A DNA stretch of 64,000 bases from Brachycybe producta (Eukaryota > Arthropoda > Diplopoda > Playtdesmida > Andrognathidae). The position numbers were made by a program, and so were the translations under genes. Below the pieces are notes generated by a model. The model worked only from the letters and a program-made list of their open reading frames with translations. It ran no database searches and was not told the origin of the DNA. Every line of letters begins with the position of its first letter. Position 1 is the first letter of the stretch. Shown piece after piece: positions 32,401 to 44,834 of this stretch. The stretch covers positions 1,452,027 through 1,516,026 of the forward strand of contig JAUPFP010000021.1 in NCBI GenBank assembly GCA_036925085.1, given 5' to 3'.

Positions 32401-35400
32401 CCTTCCAAATGTCGAGTTCAATGTATTTTTTAATGTTTTCAGTTCAATGGAACTGTCAATTTCAAAAGTGGTCAACAATTCATAATTTGAAAGGAAGGAA
32501 GAAGGTATAAAATTGACCATTCAACTGTCCATTTATATATATATGGATATTATATTGGTTCAGTTTTTTTAAATTAAAATTTAATAAAGGTGTGTATTAA
32601 AGAGAGGGGGGGGTCAGTATCCCCCTATTTCCCCTTAAATTTTAAAGGAGAGTGAACCTATATACAAATTAAGTCTCAGATACAAGATGAAACCAATTTC
32701 CATTTTCATCTGATTGTCATTATTATTATTATTATCATCATCATCATCCTTGTGTTGTTTTCCATTTGAAACAACAACACAATAGTCAGTAAGAGTTTAA
32801 TTGCACGAAACAAAAATAATAATAAAAATATCATTTGTTTTCGGTTATTTTCTTGTGTTCCATTCTATGTCTATATAAATTTACCTTTCCGTTTGTATTA
32901 ACATTGCAAAATAGGTGTATAGACACAGGTGTGTAATTATTTTTCCCTCCAAGGGGAGATCGGAGAGGAAAACCAATGAAATGGGTTTAGGGAAAAACCT
33001 TTTTTTTATTTTTCTAATAACAACAACAAAAGAACAGAACAACTTTTCCAATATTGAAAGTGAATATCTTTGAAATAAATATCTAAAGGAGAAATTGAAA
33101 GTGTGTTAATAACTAGAAAGACAGCTGAACCCTTTTAAGTTGGTTTAAAGTGTAAACGAGGGGCTATCGAACTATTGATTGTTCTGTCTTTCAGTTGCCA
33201 AAATGAAGAGAAAACTAGAAGGGTAGCTGAACTTTTAGCAGATAATATTTTTTTAAAAAAATTTTGTCTATAAAAAGTTTACCTTTAAGTGATTGAGCTA
33301 CCCTTCTAGTTTCTAAAAACCCTTTCAAATTTCTCTTTAATTTGAACCATAGTTCAAGGACATTTGCATTTGAACACCATTTAAAGGCCCTGTTTCCACT
33401 TGCACGAAATGTGAGCTATAAGTGAATTTTAAATTGGTCAATTTGAACAGAATGGACCCACAAACCTTTGCGATTCTTTAAAAGTTGACCCCATGAAAAT
33501 TTGCTTTTCAGCTCAAATTTCGAGCAAGTGGAAACATGGCCTAAAGAAACGTTTTTAGTTTTAAATAATCAAATTTTATGGATTTTGCTAATTGTATTTA
33601 ATTGTAGAATGTTTTTTTTCCTCAAAGAAAGTTGTGATTTTAATAAATTATGTAAACCAATCACAATGAACATATCATATAACATTTACCCTCTTACCCT
33701 GAAAGGTCAAACACTGCCCTTTTCAACCCTTTAGATGTTACAAATTCCTTAATCTCTTTTTGGGATACAATGTTGTTGTATTATTGGCTTTTGTGATTGC
33801 TACAAAGTTAGTTAACTTGATCAAACTGGATGTCACAACTTATTACAGTTTGGAATGATAGTGGACACAATGGATACCAAATAAGCAGTTACATCATAAG
33901 GTATGACAGTCACAAATTTATTTTTTTTTTCTTTTTTTTTTTTGTAACGTAGCCTCCAGTTTCTAACAAATTTGAATTTTATTTGCCCAAAAAGAATCAT
34001 AACTTCAAATTTATTAGACATTCAGATTGCAACACAAATCAAATATATACATGGAGGTAGCTCAACTTCATGTTAACAAGTGTTTTCAATTCAACCCAGT
34101 ACACTTGCAACGAGCTCAAACGCCATTTGACAGGGTGGTGGTGGTTGGGGGGGGGGGGTGGTCTGTGTGAAGCGGCTCTTACAAGGCCGTGTATCGATTT
34201 GTGTTAATTGCACTTTAAGTTCTAAGTAAAACTGGCGCCATCTATTGGCAATACTCAGCTATATCACACAAAATGGTTCCCTAGCGAGATTAGAGCTTCT
34301 TTGTTGAGCTACCTCTATGTATATAAATTGGTTAAAAAATATTTTGTCGTTCAGTAAAATTCCACTTATTAATGAATTTATCAATTATTTGTATTCCGAT
34401 CGATCAATGTTCAATTAGAAATTATAGAACTTATTATTAGATGTGGGATATATTAGAGATAAAATAGGGGAAGAATTAAAATTAAGGACGTCAGCTTTAT
34501 GATAAAGGTTCAATATCAAGGAGATTATTATTATTATTATTATTATTAATACAGGTGCAATTAAGATAAATACAGGTAGGTATATATTATATGCAACCGA
34601 GAGGAACAAAATATTTAGTATTCAAGACAGAAGAAGATGTTTGAAGATCATTTTGTAATTTCTTTAAAACCTTGATTGTGTGTGTCCACCTTGGCCTCGA
34701 TTTGCATACATTTGCATATTATTATTATTATTATTATACGTGATAACCTCACGAAATTTCGCGTATTCATTCTGGTATTATTTATTGGAAGGTTAAATTC
34801 TATTATTAATGATGATAAATAATAAAAAATAATAACCATGAAATGTTTTTGTCCAAAATAACAACAAACTCCCATCCACATTATTGTTTTCTTCTCTCTT
34901 ATTTCTTTAATAACTGTTTATTGTAACTGAAAGTAATATCTTTGTACACACACACATGAGTTAAATGAATTCAAATTAAATGTGTTTAGGTGAATTTATA
35001 CGGAATCCAGTTAAGGACATGAACACCAAATAAAAATGGACTTTATTATTAATATTTTAAATTGAAATACTTAATCAATATTTTGTCAATAGTTTTTATA
35101 TTTAAGTATTAACTCAATATTTTCAGATTAATTAACTGAATAAATTGAATTTGACGACATATTGTTTGTTTGCCCTTCACAGGGCTCTGTAGAACACATT
35201 ATTTAAATGCATTTAAATTATCAGCTGTGTGTACTAGGTATAATGCAATTACAATTTTAAATTAACTGTCTCTCTTTAGGATTTTAAGAAGTAAAAAAAA
35301 ACCCAGCTGAAGAAGAAAAAAAAGTTTGAAAGTTGAAACGAAAGTTTAAATTTCGTGCGAGTTCGTGTATTTTGTCTGTTCGTGCATGTGCTTCCGTGTA

Positions 35401-36476
35401 TCTTTGTTCGTTCTTGTATCCGTGGCATTTGTGTGTCCTTATTCTTATTTGTATTCGTGTTATGTGTGTTCGTATCTTTTTCGTGTGTGTGTGTTTTTGT
35501 CCTTGCCATTGTGTAGACTGTGTTCATGTGGGGGGGATTCGTGTGTTTGTATATTCGTGTTTTCATGTGTGGGCGTATTTGTGTTCTTACCTTTGTGTGT
35601 GTGCAATATAAATTTGTGTGCGTGCGTGCGTGTTTTTGTGTGTCAAATCGTGATGGCTCTTTTTTGAGAACAACCCCTCCCTCCTACGGACACATAAAAC
35701 ACACATTGTTCATTTTTCATCATTTGCTTTTGTTTTGTTTTTTTCCCTCGTTTGACTCCCACAATTCTCCCCCTCCCCTCTTAGCTCCCTTCTCTCTCTC
35801 TCTCTCCCCCCCACAGTCCCCCTCTTTTTTTTTCCTTTGAACTGTTTTACAACTTTTTCCAGTCCGGACCTCGACCTTTCTTTCTCTTTCTCTCTGTCAG
35901 TGTGTAATGTATGTGGAAGTTCTTTCTCTTTTTCTGTTTGCAGAGGTTTACTTACCTTTGCCAAGGATGACGAACTCGGGGGCCACGTCCAGAGTGTCGT
36001 TCAGTACATGAACCTGACAGGTGTTTGAGTCGTAATAAGCAGCTCCCAATTTCCCTCCTGTCCAACAAACACTCAGGTGGATCTATAATTCCATAAACAC
36101 CAAAACAAACACTTGACCAGTACAACTCCCATCTGACCACATGAGAGAGGGTCACAGATCACAATGAGCTTATTACCTGAGGTGGTTCATCGTCATCTGA
36201 AAACAATATTCCTCCTGTTCTTTTGTACTGGACATCTCCAGTTGTTATATTTGGGTCATCTTCGTCATCATCTGAGAAACGAAGACGTCTCTTTAAGATG
36301 CTCCCTGTGGGCCCTGGCTCCGGCCCTCCTCCTCCTCTTATTGCCCTTTCCATCATTCCAAGTTCATTGAATGATGATGATGGACCTGTCTTTGGGTCCT
36401 TTGTTGATCTCTGAGATTCCAATATGGATTCTCGATCTGATCTCAGGTCCATATTCGAGATTCCTTCTCGGCTCAT
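26430..36476 (-). CDS. MSH5: MSH5, meiotic MutS homologue
   Basis: Twenty-three exons join in phase: 36476-36177, 36082-35956, 32135-32052, 31963-31835, 31191-31070, 31004-30895, 30714-30596, 30518-30473, 30364-30226, 30133-30071, 29865-29794, 29722-29666, 29601-29529, 29349-29240, 29169-29092, 29012-28967, 28887-28749, 28310-28221, 28151-27872, 27510-27295, 27207-27070, 26860-26787, 26592-26430 (stop TAA), 924 residues. MSH5 pairs with MSH4 as a clamp that stabilises recombination intermediates and promotes meiotic crossovers. It lacks the mismatch-recognition domain. Diagnostic stretches are [34 protein letters not shown], Walker A GPNASGKS (about 666-673), [11 protein letters not shown] and Walker [11 protein letters not shown]. 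The tail [13 protein letters not shown] matches MSH5, not MSH4. The N-terminus is about 90 residues longer than human and acidic or Gly-rich; a downstream Met is possible. Exons 4, 6-8 and 22 were placed on phase and alignment and are the least certain joins. Confidence 0.94.
27573..27845. mobile_element. Palindromic element in MSH5 intron 19
   Basis: ACACTTGAACCCTCTAGACA on the left and CTAGAGGGTTCGAGTGCCAC on the right form the outer ends. An inner element TAGAGGCTAG...TAGCCTCTA at about 27667-27730 is nested in it. Relatives are at 13890-14050, 40830-41000 (outer) and 55560-55620 (inner). Confidence 0.65.
28372..28545. mobile_element. Family A MITE in MSH5 intron 17, internally deleted
   Basis: TTTTAGAAACTAGAAGGGTA and CCGTTCTAGTTTCTAAATTA are only about 45 nt apart; the centre is gone. 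Confidence 0.8.
29415..29490. mobile_element. Family A MITE remnant in MSH5 intron 13
   Basis: AATGAAGAGAAACATGAATG, TTTTAGAAACTGGAAGGGTA, then TTTTAAAACACTTTGAATTT; about 75 bp remain. Confidence 0.65.
29935..29992. repeat. Perfect 25-bp-arm hairpin in MSH5 intron 10
   Basis: The left arm is 29935-29959 and the right arm 29968-29992, exact reverse complements, with the 8-nt loop TTTTGGTG. It lies between MSH5 exons 10 and 11 and belongs to no repeat family I see elsewhere in the window. Confidence 0.9.
31435..31665. mobile_element. Family A MITE in MSH5 intron 4
   Basis: GTAGAAACTAGAAGGGTAGC, GATATCTTTCAAAATAAACT and the mirrored AAAAGTTTATTTTGAAAGAT. Confidence 0.82.
33085..33365. mobile_element. 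Family A MITE in MSH5 intron 2
   Basis: It includes the outer GTTCTGTCTTTCAGTTGCCA end and CCCTTCTAGTTTCTAAAAAC on the right. Confidence 0.8.
34050..34320. mobile_element. Palindromic element with GGAGGTAGCTCAAC ends
   Basis: GGAGGTAGCTCAACTTCATG on the left and TTGTTGAGCTACCTCTATGT on the right. A shorter relative, sharing GGCGCCATCTAT and GTTGAGCTACCTCTA, is at about 38195-38325. Confidence 0.65.
34965..35190 (-). repeat. Family D element in MSH5 intron 2
   Basis: About 225 bp, ending CCTTCACAGGGCTCTGT. It matches window positions 1-235 in reverse complement over its full length. Confidence 0.78.
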
Positions 36477-36864
36477 TTCTATTTTGATTGTGGATCTAAA
36501 ATGTTTAATTATAAAATATAATAATTTAAAATAAACTTCCTCCAAAAACATGAGTGTACCCCCCCTCCCCCCCCCCCAAAAAAAATATTTTCAGTTGTTT
36601 TTTTGAATAAAAGATGGTAAAATATTATTTAAAAAGTGTGTCAAGATCATTTTTTTTTTCTTGTAAACACACTTTGTGTCGTTTATATACAATTTCAACA
36701 TTTTGTTTTCTACTTAAAATGTGTGTTTGTGTGTAGTTTCACGATTATTATTATTATTAATAATAATAATTTCTGAAATAAATTATGAAAAATATAAAAT
36801 GAAGGATACATTTTTCTTTTAAGTGTTTTTATGTCATTTTATTTCATTAGAAATCTTTACTTAT

Positions 36865-37150
36865 GATTTATGAACAGCTGAATTTCGAAATCTCTAGTTA
36901 AATTTTTGTCTATCAGAAGAGCAAAATGAAGAGAAACAAGAAAAATGTTTTAGAAAACTAGAAGGGCAAACTCAATCATTTAAGAGGGTATTTTCATATT
37001 GATGATATCTTTTAAAATAAACTTTTTATAGGCAAACATTTTAAAGAATATCTTATCCCCAATAAATTTGAGTTATTTTCAAAGCGACATAAAGATTGAG
37101 CTACTCTTCTAGTTTCTAAAACACTTTTTACACTTTAACCCCACCTTAAT
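36865..37150. mobile_element. Family A palindromic MITE
   Basis: ATCAGAAGAGCAAAATGAAG, AACTAGAAGGGCAAACTCAA, mirrored TCTTCTAGTTTCTAAAACAC; lies upstream of MSH5. Confidence 0.82.
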
Positions 37151-37515
37151 AACATAATTTTATATTGTGTGTAACAGTAAAGGATTGTCCATATACACCT
37201 GGGTAAGCAATTTTGCAAGAAAAATGGACCTTAAGTGTGGGCTTCATGGATCTTTGTGACTTTGAGGGCCTGGTTGTGTTGGGCTTTGTGAGCTTTTTCA
37301 TGTCTTGACACATTCTAAATCGAAAGTTCTATGGGCTGGGCCTCAATTTTTTGTTTGTTTTACAAAATGTAGGTCTATATTTGAAAATTGTTGTTTTTTA
37401 AGGGCATCCCCCCCCCAAAGAGCCCCTCCCCGGGCGCCACCACCACAAACTTTCTCTCATTTCTACTTGTGTGACTTTATTATATTTAGTTAGAAAACTA
37501 ATTTTAGTTTTTTTT

Positions 37516-37518
<3 letters not shown>

Positions 37519-37556
<38 letters not shown>
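37519..37556. repeat. (CT)n microsatellite
   Basis: An uninterrupted CTCTCT run of about 37 bp upstream of MSH5. Confidence 0.9.
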
Positions 37557-37558
<2 letters not shown>

Positions 37559-37952
37559 ATAATATGTCGTCTCACATGTAATATCAAATAACAGACTAGA
37601 ACGGAGACATTTGGGAGCCAGACCATTAGTCAGTCAGTTCCAGCAACTTATTATTATTATTATTATTACTAATTTATTATTCTAGAAAGTTTTTTTTTGG
37701 TCTATATTTAAAGTCCCTTGTCTACACATTTCCTGTTTAATAATATGCATCCATCTCTAATAACGGATCATTTAATCTTAATTAACCGCTCTAATAATTA
37801 ATAATTCTTCTCTCTCAATGGGCATTGTTGGCACTATATCACAACTAATTCAAGAGAGTGAAATACCGCGTTTTGCTTGGCGCACATTGAGACGCAGGCG
37901 TTCCAACATGCGCATCTGCAACATAATCGAAACAGAAATCTGTGCTACCGTA

Positions 37953-38192
37953 AGCTTCGTATACATTTGAGCACGAACGCCAGTAGGTGGCGCCACTCCA
38001 TTTGTTCGGGATGTCTCAGTTATTATACGTTTGACTAGGATTCGCAGCGAACGACACGCTAATATTTGCAGCGACTCCGCATGTGACCTGAGGCCATTCG
38101 GATTGCCTCGGATAAACGTAAACACTGACTAAAAGCATTCGTGTGTCATCATCGTTCCTGGTTCGCGTTCGTGCTCAAATGTATACGAAGCT
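37953..38192. mobile_element. TIR element with exact 28-bp ends
   Basis: The ends 37953-37980 and 38165-38192 are exact inverted repeats beginning AGCTTCGTATACATTTGAGC. Both flanks carry CTACCG. The inside is richer in GC than its surroundings and holds no recognisable domain. Confidence 0.75.
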
Positions 38193-38707
38193 CTACCGCT
38201 AACCGAGAAATAATTTAGCTCTAAGTAGTTGTGGCGCCATCTATATTAGCCACACATAGCTATGGCACAGACTTCTTCAGCAGCAGATAACTTTTAAGTT
38301 GAGCTACCTCTAACTATATTTCTTGCATTAGATTACATCGAAAGGGATTTTTAAAACTTTGTGCCTCAAAAAAGATTTGATTCCAAAACTTTTGAGCCAA
38401 ATTGCCAAAATGTGCGGCGTGGGCGTTCGGTTTTCCTCTCCCCCTTTCCTCCCCCTTGTTTTGGCCACCATTTTTACGATTCATGTCTGTAATTGAGCCC
38501 ATATTTTAAGAAATAAAAAGCAAAGTCTCCATAGCAACAAAGACATTTTTTTTTTAAATTAGATGAAAAAGAGTGGGAAATTTTAATGTTGTAAATTTGT
38601 GATTTTGAAGATGTTGTTACCAAGAAGATAAGATCCACGGGTTGGTTCGAGGCTACTGGACTGTCGGTATTCTAGAACCTAGATATAATTTTGACTCAGT
38701 GTCTCAG

Positions 38708-38913
38708 ACAGGCAATTAGAAATCGGGACAAACAGAAGTTGGCTCCGCCCTTTTTATGACGAACGACAACTTCTAATTGGTTTTATATGTAGTCTGACGT
38801 CAGATGCTCCGCCCTTTTCAACGTCGAACCACACAACAAACCAATTAGAAGTTGCCGGTCGTCATAAAAAGGGCAGAGCCAACTTCTGTTTGTCCCGATT
38901 TCTAACTGCCTGT
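38708..38913. mobile_element. Family B MITE, copy 1
   Basis: Ends ACAGGCAATTAGAAATCGGG and CCCGATTTCTAACTGCCTGT, nested inverted blocks TTGGCTCCGCCCTTTTTATG and CTTCTAATTGG. Flanks GTGTCTCAG and GTGGCGAAG agree at 6 of 9 bases. Non-coding. Confidence 0.88.
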
Positions 38914-40199
38914 GTGGCGAAGCTAGTTGGTGCAATGGGGAAACAGTTGCTCTCCCCGGCTCTAGTCTCCAAAAAGGGCGCCTTCAAATCACAATTTAAT
39001 TTTTAAACTTTTATTTACAAGTCTATACTAGTTGCACCTTTGAATTCTAGCCTCTAACTAGGTTCTGCGACTGAAAAACACATTTTTTGGTTTCCTTATG
39101 AATTTATATTTCAAAAAATATTTTCGAGAGGTGGGCGCACTCAAGATTTTTGTTCTTGGCGCCAAAAACCTAGCTACGACACTGCTTTGATAGCAAATTT
39201 GCGTTTGCCCTGAAAAGTACCCCTGTAAGATAGTATCCTCTGAGCAAGGGATCCAAAGATTTTAAAGGTATTACCGTATTAATTAAACCATCATGGATAT
39301 CCTGTGTTTAAAATTAAAACCTCAATCAGAGATGGCTCTAACTCGTTCCAAGTGCCAAGTTTCCTTCTTGAATTTGTACCTATGACTCAGTAGGGTGCGT
39401 GGGCGGTCAGAGGGGGGGGGGGGGGGGCGAGCGGGCATTTTGTCCACCCGTCCGTTACTTTTGTTGTTTGTTGGTTTTTTCCTCCCAAACACCCCTTAAA
39501 TTCCCGCCATGCTCCAATTCCTTTGGCGCCACGTGTATATGATTCACCTTCATTTACTGTATTTATAATAAAGAGACACATTTCGATTTTCATTTGGCGC
39601 CACTTCGGCTCCCTGTAAAGACACGCCGCCTCCTCCTCCTCCTCCCCCCCCCCCCACATAATACTACATTTCTGAATTCAATTAATTTTTTATCAGATGT
39701 AATTTACCTGTTTTCTTATCGATTATGATACCAAAGTAAGTGTAAAATATAGAACACAATTGAGAAAAGTAATTCATGCAAAAATGAAAAGTTTAATATT
39801 CTAATCTCTCAACTCCGTTTTCTCTCTTTTTTTCTCCAAATTGTCAACTCTCCCCCCTCCAAGGAGGCGATTTTAATGATGTCCCCATTAGGCTTTAATT
39901 AGGTGTTTAGCACTTTGTATAAAAAGTTCCAATGTGAACGCGTGCCGTGAAATCGAACGGAATCGAAAAACCGTTTTAACAAGTCATTTAGTAAAAAGAT
40001 TTTTTAAAATGTGATTTTTACAATAACTCAATTGTATGAAGCAGAGTACGATCCCAGTACCGGTATTTATCGCAGTTTTAAGTGTTATTTTGAGTCATTT
40101 TGACTTCAATTTTCTTGAAAATCAAGATGAGAAACTTAGCACTTGAACCCTCCCAGAGCACCACGGTTCCCACTTTAAAAGACCGGGGTTCCCTGGCTA

Positions 40200-40480
40200 A
40201 GTTTAAAGTGTAAATGGGGGGCTCTCGAACTCTTGAATAATTCTGTATGTCAGGAGCAAAATAAAGTGAAAATTGGCAGTGTTTTAGTGACTAGAAGGGT
40301 AGTTCAACACTTAAAGGTATTTTTATGCTGATTAAAGTTGGTTCAAAAGTTTATTTTGAAAGATATATCAACGTGAGAATAATATTAATTGATTGAATTA
40401 CCTTTCTAGTTTCTAAAACACTTTTCAGTTTTTAATTTTGCTCGTCAAAGAAAGTTCGTTAATCAGCGAGCTGTTCATAA
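40200..40480. mobile_element. Family A palindromic MITE
   Basis: GACTAGAAGGGTAGTTCAAC on the left, CCTTTCTAGTTTCTAAAACA on the right; outer end TCTGTATGTCAGGAGCAAAA. Confidence 0.8.
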
Positions 40481-40829
40481 ATCCATATTTTTATAAAGAA
40501 AGATCAACATTTCAAGGATAACAATAAAACGAGTTATTTTTCCTTATGTAGGAACCCTGTTTTGAGGGTTCAAGTTGAAGTTCAAACTTTCTTTTCCTAT
40601 CGCCTCAATATGTCCTCAAAAAATGTCACCACCCCCCCTCCCCTTTCAAAAACTAGGATGAGTGTCATTGACTTTAATGAATTCATGATAAATCACACGT
40701 CTTCAATTACAAAGTACATTGTTATTAATTTAATATCCATCATCCTTGAAAAATGAAAATGATAAAACAAAAGAAAGGTTTTGTAAATGAGAGAGAGAGA
40801 GAGAGATCGATGGGTGCAAATTCGAGAAG

Positions 40830-41000
40830 GACACTTGAACCCTCTAAGCATGATGGAAGTTTCAACATAGAAAACCTATTATTTTAATATTAATTACTCT
40901 TAAAATGAGTTGTTTTTATCAAGTAGGGGAACCCTGTTTAGAGGGTTCATAAGTTAAAAGTTCGAGTGCCAAGTTTTTCTTCTTGAATTCTTGAATTTCA
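40830..41000. mobile_element. Palindromic element with CACTTGAACCCTCTA ends
   Basis: GACACTTGAACCCTCTAAGC on the left, AGAGGGTTCATAAGTTAAAA and GAGTGCCAAG on the right; same family as 27573-27845. Confidence 0.65.
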
Positions 41001-41224
41001 AGTTCATAATATAATAATTATATCATCATCATCATCAATGAGGTCAATTGCCTTACAATCGAAATTTAAACACGAACTTTGTTAAGTTAACTCGTAAAAT
41101 TGCTTTCCATTTGAAAAATTAAAAGCGGATGAAAATTAAACAGCAGCAGAACGAAATCAATCAATCGACTTAACAATTGAACTCTCTGAAGACCGGGGTT
41201 TTTGAATAATTCTAGTTATTATTA

Positions 41225-42060
41225 TTCAGCGGTTCAGAAGAGCAACACACACACACAGAGAAATTGAAAATGTGCTAGAAACTAGAATATTTTTAATCTT
41301 TCAAATTAAAATTTATATAAATAGATAAAAAAATTAAAAAAAAATATCGCCTACATTTAAAAGTTCAAAGTTCAGTCATTTTCAAACTCATGTAAAAAGC
41401 TCATTACGAAAAATATCACCTTGAAAATGTCTCTTAATGTTCCTGAATATTTATTTATTATGTTTTTGTCCTCCCAGGTGGCGCACCTGCATGCAATGGC
41501 TATTATGTTCTATAGGAGGAGGTCTCTTCTTCACCCCTCAACCGCTATTTTCAGAAAATTTATATTTTTCAAGCGAACGTTTTTCAGGAGAAACATTACG
41601 AAAAAAATTTCAAGTGTTTTAGATACTAGAATAGCTGGTGAGAATGCTGAAAGTTTTTTTTTTCTTTCATGATGATATATTATTTCAAAATAAGTTTGAA
41701 AAAGGCGAAAATAGTTTTTCATGAAATAAATGTCAATGGAAAAACCTAAAAATGGGTCATTTTTCAAACTGAACTATAAAATGTTTATATTTTTTAAAAC
41801 ACAATTTGATTTTTTTTTTTTTTCATAATGTTTTTTTTTTCAAAAACATTTGCTTCACATTTTTGTGTTCAAAATTCCAAATTAGACAAAAATGTCTGTG
41901 GAACATTGGTAACTGGAGAGTGGAGAACAACTGCAAAATACATATCTATTCAGCCACCTTAAGTGATTAAGCTACTACTCTTCTAGTATCTAAAATATTT
42001 TCAAGGTTTTTTTCATTTTACACCTGAGAGAGAGGGGTATTTACACTTTAAAACCACCAA
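41225..42060. mobile_element. Family A-derived region, several broken copies
   Basis: TGTGCTAGAAACTAGAATAT, TTTTAGATACTAGAATAGCT and TCTTCTAGTATCTAAAATAT mark at least two degenerate copies with filler between. Confidence 0.65.
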
Positions 42061-42394
42061 CATTCAAATTAAAAGTTCAAAGTCAGATTTTCATTCTTGA
42101 ATTTGGACCTTAATTTGTAAATTTTTAATTTAAAAAAATTTAAACAAAAAAACCCCTTCGAAACGATAAATTTATTCTACCTGCAGTGCATTCAAAATTT
42201 ATTTATGATTCACTTCAACAAATGAAAATTCCTACATGGCAAAAACGCCCACGTCCCAAATGAGAATATGGGAGGGGGAAGGAGGGAGTTGGGACCTTGG
42301 CTTCTTGTATCACACATTCTTCCCCCCATAACCGCCACATTTATCCGCACCCCCGTTTGTCCACCTATCAAAATTCTCAATCATGGTGTCCACC

Positions 42395-42508
<114 letters not shown>

Positions 42509-43049
42509 AATTACTTATCTCCTAAATCCCATCAACATAATTTCACGTACTTTTTTTTTTAATGAGTATGTGAGTGTGTTTTGAGTGAGTGAGTGAGTGT
42601 GGGTGGTGTTTACTAGAACCCATTTTTAACTACCCAATATTTAAACAATTTTTTATTTTTCTGGGTTTTCTTTCTAAATGTCAAGGTGGTGTTATTGCTT
42701 TTCATGAAATTCACAAATTCTGTAATTTATTAACTTAAATTTCCCGCCTTCGATGTTTTACGTGGGCTTAATAAATGCTCTGGCTTAATAAATGCTCTGG
42801 CTAACTATATACTGGCATAAGTAAAAGGAATCTATGACGTCATATGACATTGAATGAATTACTATTTAGAATGTATTTGTTCATTATCACAACAATATTA
42901 ACGTGACTCCATTTTATTCTCACTTATTCAGGTTATAGTTAGCCCAGAGTATTAGGTCAAAGTTCAAGAAGAAAAATTAACCCTTGAATTTTAAATTGAA
43001 ACCTCTCTCTGCAGTTTCAGAACAACAACACTAATAACCTCGTTTCCAC

Positions 43050-43410
43050 TGAAAAAAAAAAATTAACAGAAGTTAAAAAGTTAACCACAGTTAATTTTCC
43101 AGGGGAAACAAATGTGGTTACCTTAACAATGGTTAAATTTGTGAAGAACGGAATTTAAAACTCAACTGTATTGACACACTTATTATGGTTAACCACATTA
43201 TTGAATGGTTTAATACGTCACTTCCTGTGGTTCAAACATAATTAAGGTTACAAAACAACATGGCGAGTGACAATTTTACAAAATGCACAACTGTTTAACA
43301 GGAAATGACACAAAATCATTTAACCACAGTTATGTGAAACACAAAAGTACCATCTTTAGCTTATCTGCAGTTAACTATTACATTGGTTATGTAACCGTAG
43401 TTAATTTTTG
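43050..43410. repeat. Palindromic stretch rich in GGTTAAC motifs
   Basis: Repeated AACCACAGTTAA, TGGTTAAATTTG and ACCACAGTTATGTG words in both orientations suggest a degenerate TIR element next to a family A copy. Confidence 0.4.
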
Positions 43411-43655
43411 TAATTTCTGATATCTTTCAAAATGAACTTTTTAACAAAATGTTTTTTTAATCATCTACTTAAAGTTGGGTCATTTTCAATAAACTGATAT
43501 AAAAAGTTTATTTTAAAATATCAATATAAAAATACTATTAAGTGGTTGAGTTACCCTTCTAGTTTCTAAAACACTTAAATGTTACTCCTTACTGAAAGAC
43601 AAAAAACCAAGAATTTGAAGAGCCCATTTTACTCTTTAAAACCACCTTATGTATG
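43410..43655. mobile_element. Family A MITE, right half
   Basis: GATATCTTTCAAAATGAACT, then CCCTTCTAGTTTCTAAAACA and TACTGAAAGACAAAAAACCA; the left TAGAAACTAGAA block is missing. Confidence 0.72.
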
Positions 43656-44834
43656 GAACCCTGGTTGAGAGAGAGAGAGAGAGAGAGCGAGCGAGAGTTC
43701 AAATTGAACAAGTTTCCTTGTTGAATTCTTGAATTTGGGCCTCAATGTACGTCAATTTAAAAAAAGGAACTGAAAATTCCAAATTGAATTTGTTCAAGTT
43801 TTGTTTGAACACATTTTTATTTTCTTCTTTATTGCGTACCAGTTTGAAATTGGAACAGTTTGTGTCAACTTCAAAAGATACCCGCAAACAATAGCTTATT
43901 ATTTTTTAAAGAAAAACTTGTACAAGTTTTAAGTTTAAACCCGGATGTTCAATCTGAGTCATTTTATTTAACACGATATAGTCAAAGTATAAAATCAGCT
44001 ATTATGCGAAACCACAAATTTAATAGTAATTATGCATATGGACTAGCGCTTTAGTCTGTTAGGCAATGTGCAGACTGCCTAAAACAACAAGCGCCAATCT
44101 ACAATCTAAATTGATTAGTTGTTAAAGGCATTATGCACATTGACTAAATTATTTTTAAATATTTTTTTTAAAATAATAACGCTAGGAAAGTAGAGGGGGA
44201 TACACCGAATTTCTCGTTTTGTAGATTGGCTAGTAATTGTGTAAAATAACTGATTTTTTTTTTCTTCAAATTTTTGGCGGGAAAACTGTTTCCGCGCGCA
44301 AACTTTCTATTGGCTGTAAAAAAAAAACTAGTCTGTTTCGTCATCGAAATGGTTCAGTTTTTTTAGTGACGTCACTGGTCATTTTGATGGCCACGTGTGT
44401 GTGTGTGTAGGAGTATATTTTTTTTTATAAAGTAATAAATTAATAATTAATAAATTCCGAAGAGATAATTATGTGGGTTTGGAATTATTTTTAACTTTTG
44501 AAAAGGTGGAAAAAGGGGACCTTCAACTTTTTGATTTTGATTTTTCAATTAGAATTCCAAGAACAATTCGATTTTCAATATTGATTGTTGTGTTTTATGA
44601 GAAAACTGATAATTTTAGCGAAGAGAAATAATATAAATAGTTGAAATTCGGAAAATTTCTTGGAAAAAGTTCTTTTTAAATCGATTATTTTTTGTCCGAA
44701 TTTCAATTTAGAGAAGGTGGGGAAATGCGTTAAAGAAACATAATACAGTAAAGCACAACGACGAAATCTTACAAAATAAACGTTTTATGGCATTTTGCTG
44801 TTTAAAAAATGTTTCAACCTGCTGTTTTTTATTG

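Larger units (their letters stand above)
32136..35955 (-). other. MSH5 intron 2, 3.8 kb, repeat-filled
   Basis: This is by far the largest intron of MSH5. It holds a family A copy, a family D copy, a GGTAGCTCAAC element at 34050-34320, ATT and TAA triplet tracts, and a GT/TC-rich stretch at 35380-35830. No exon-like sequence was seen in it. Confidence 0.7.

Noticed and set aside
35276-35840. Overlapping Cys/Val-rich open frames on the plus strand
   Set aside because: They are translations of a GT- and TC-rich low-complexity tract in MSH5 intron 2.
26430-36476. Assignment of this MutS gene as MSH4
   Set aside because: The sequences around Walker [20 protein letters not shown] and the tail FMKIDL fit MSH5; MSH4 has different words at these places.
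37850-38125. Minus-strand frame of 91 codons with even composition
   Set aside because: It runs across one end of a TIR element and shows no recognisable domain or splice context.
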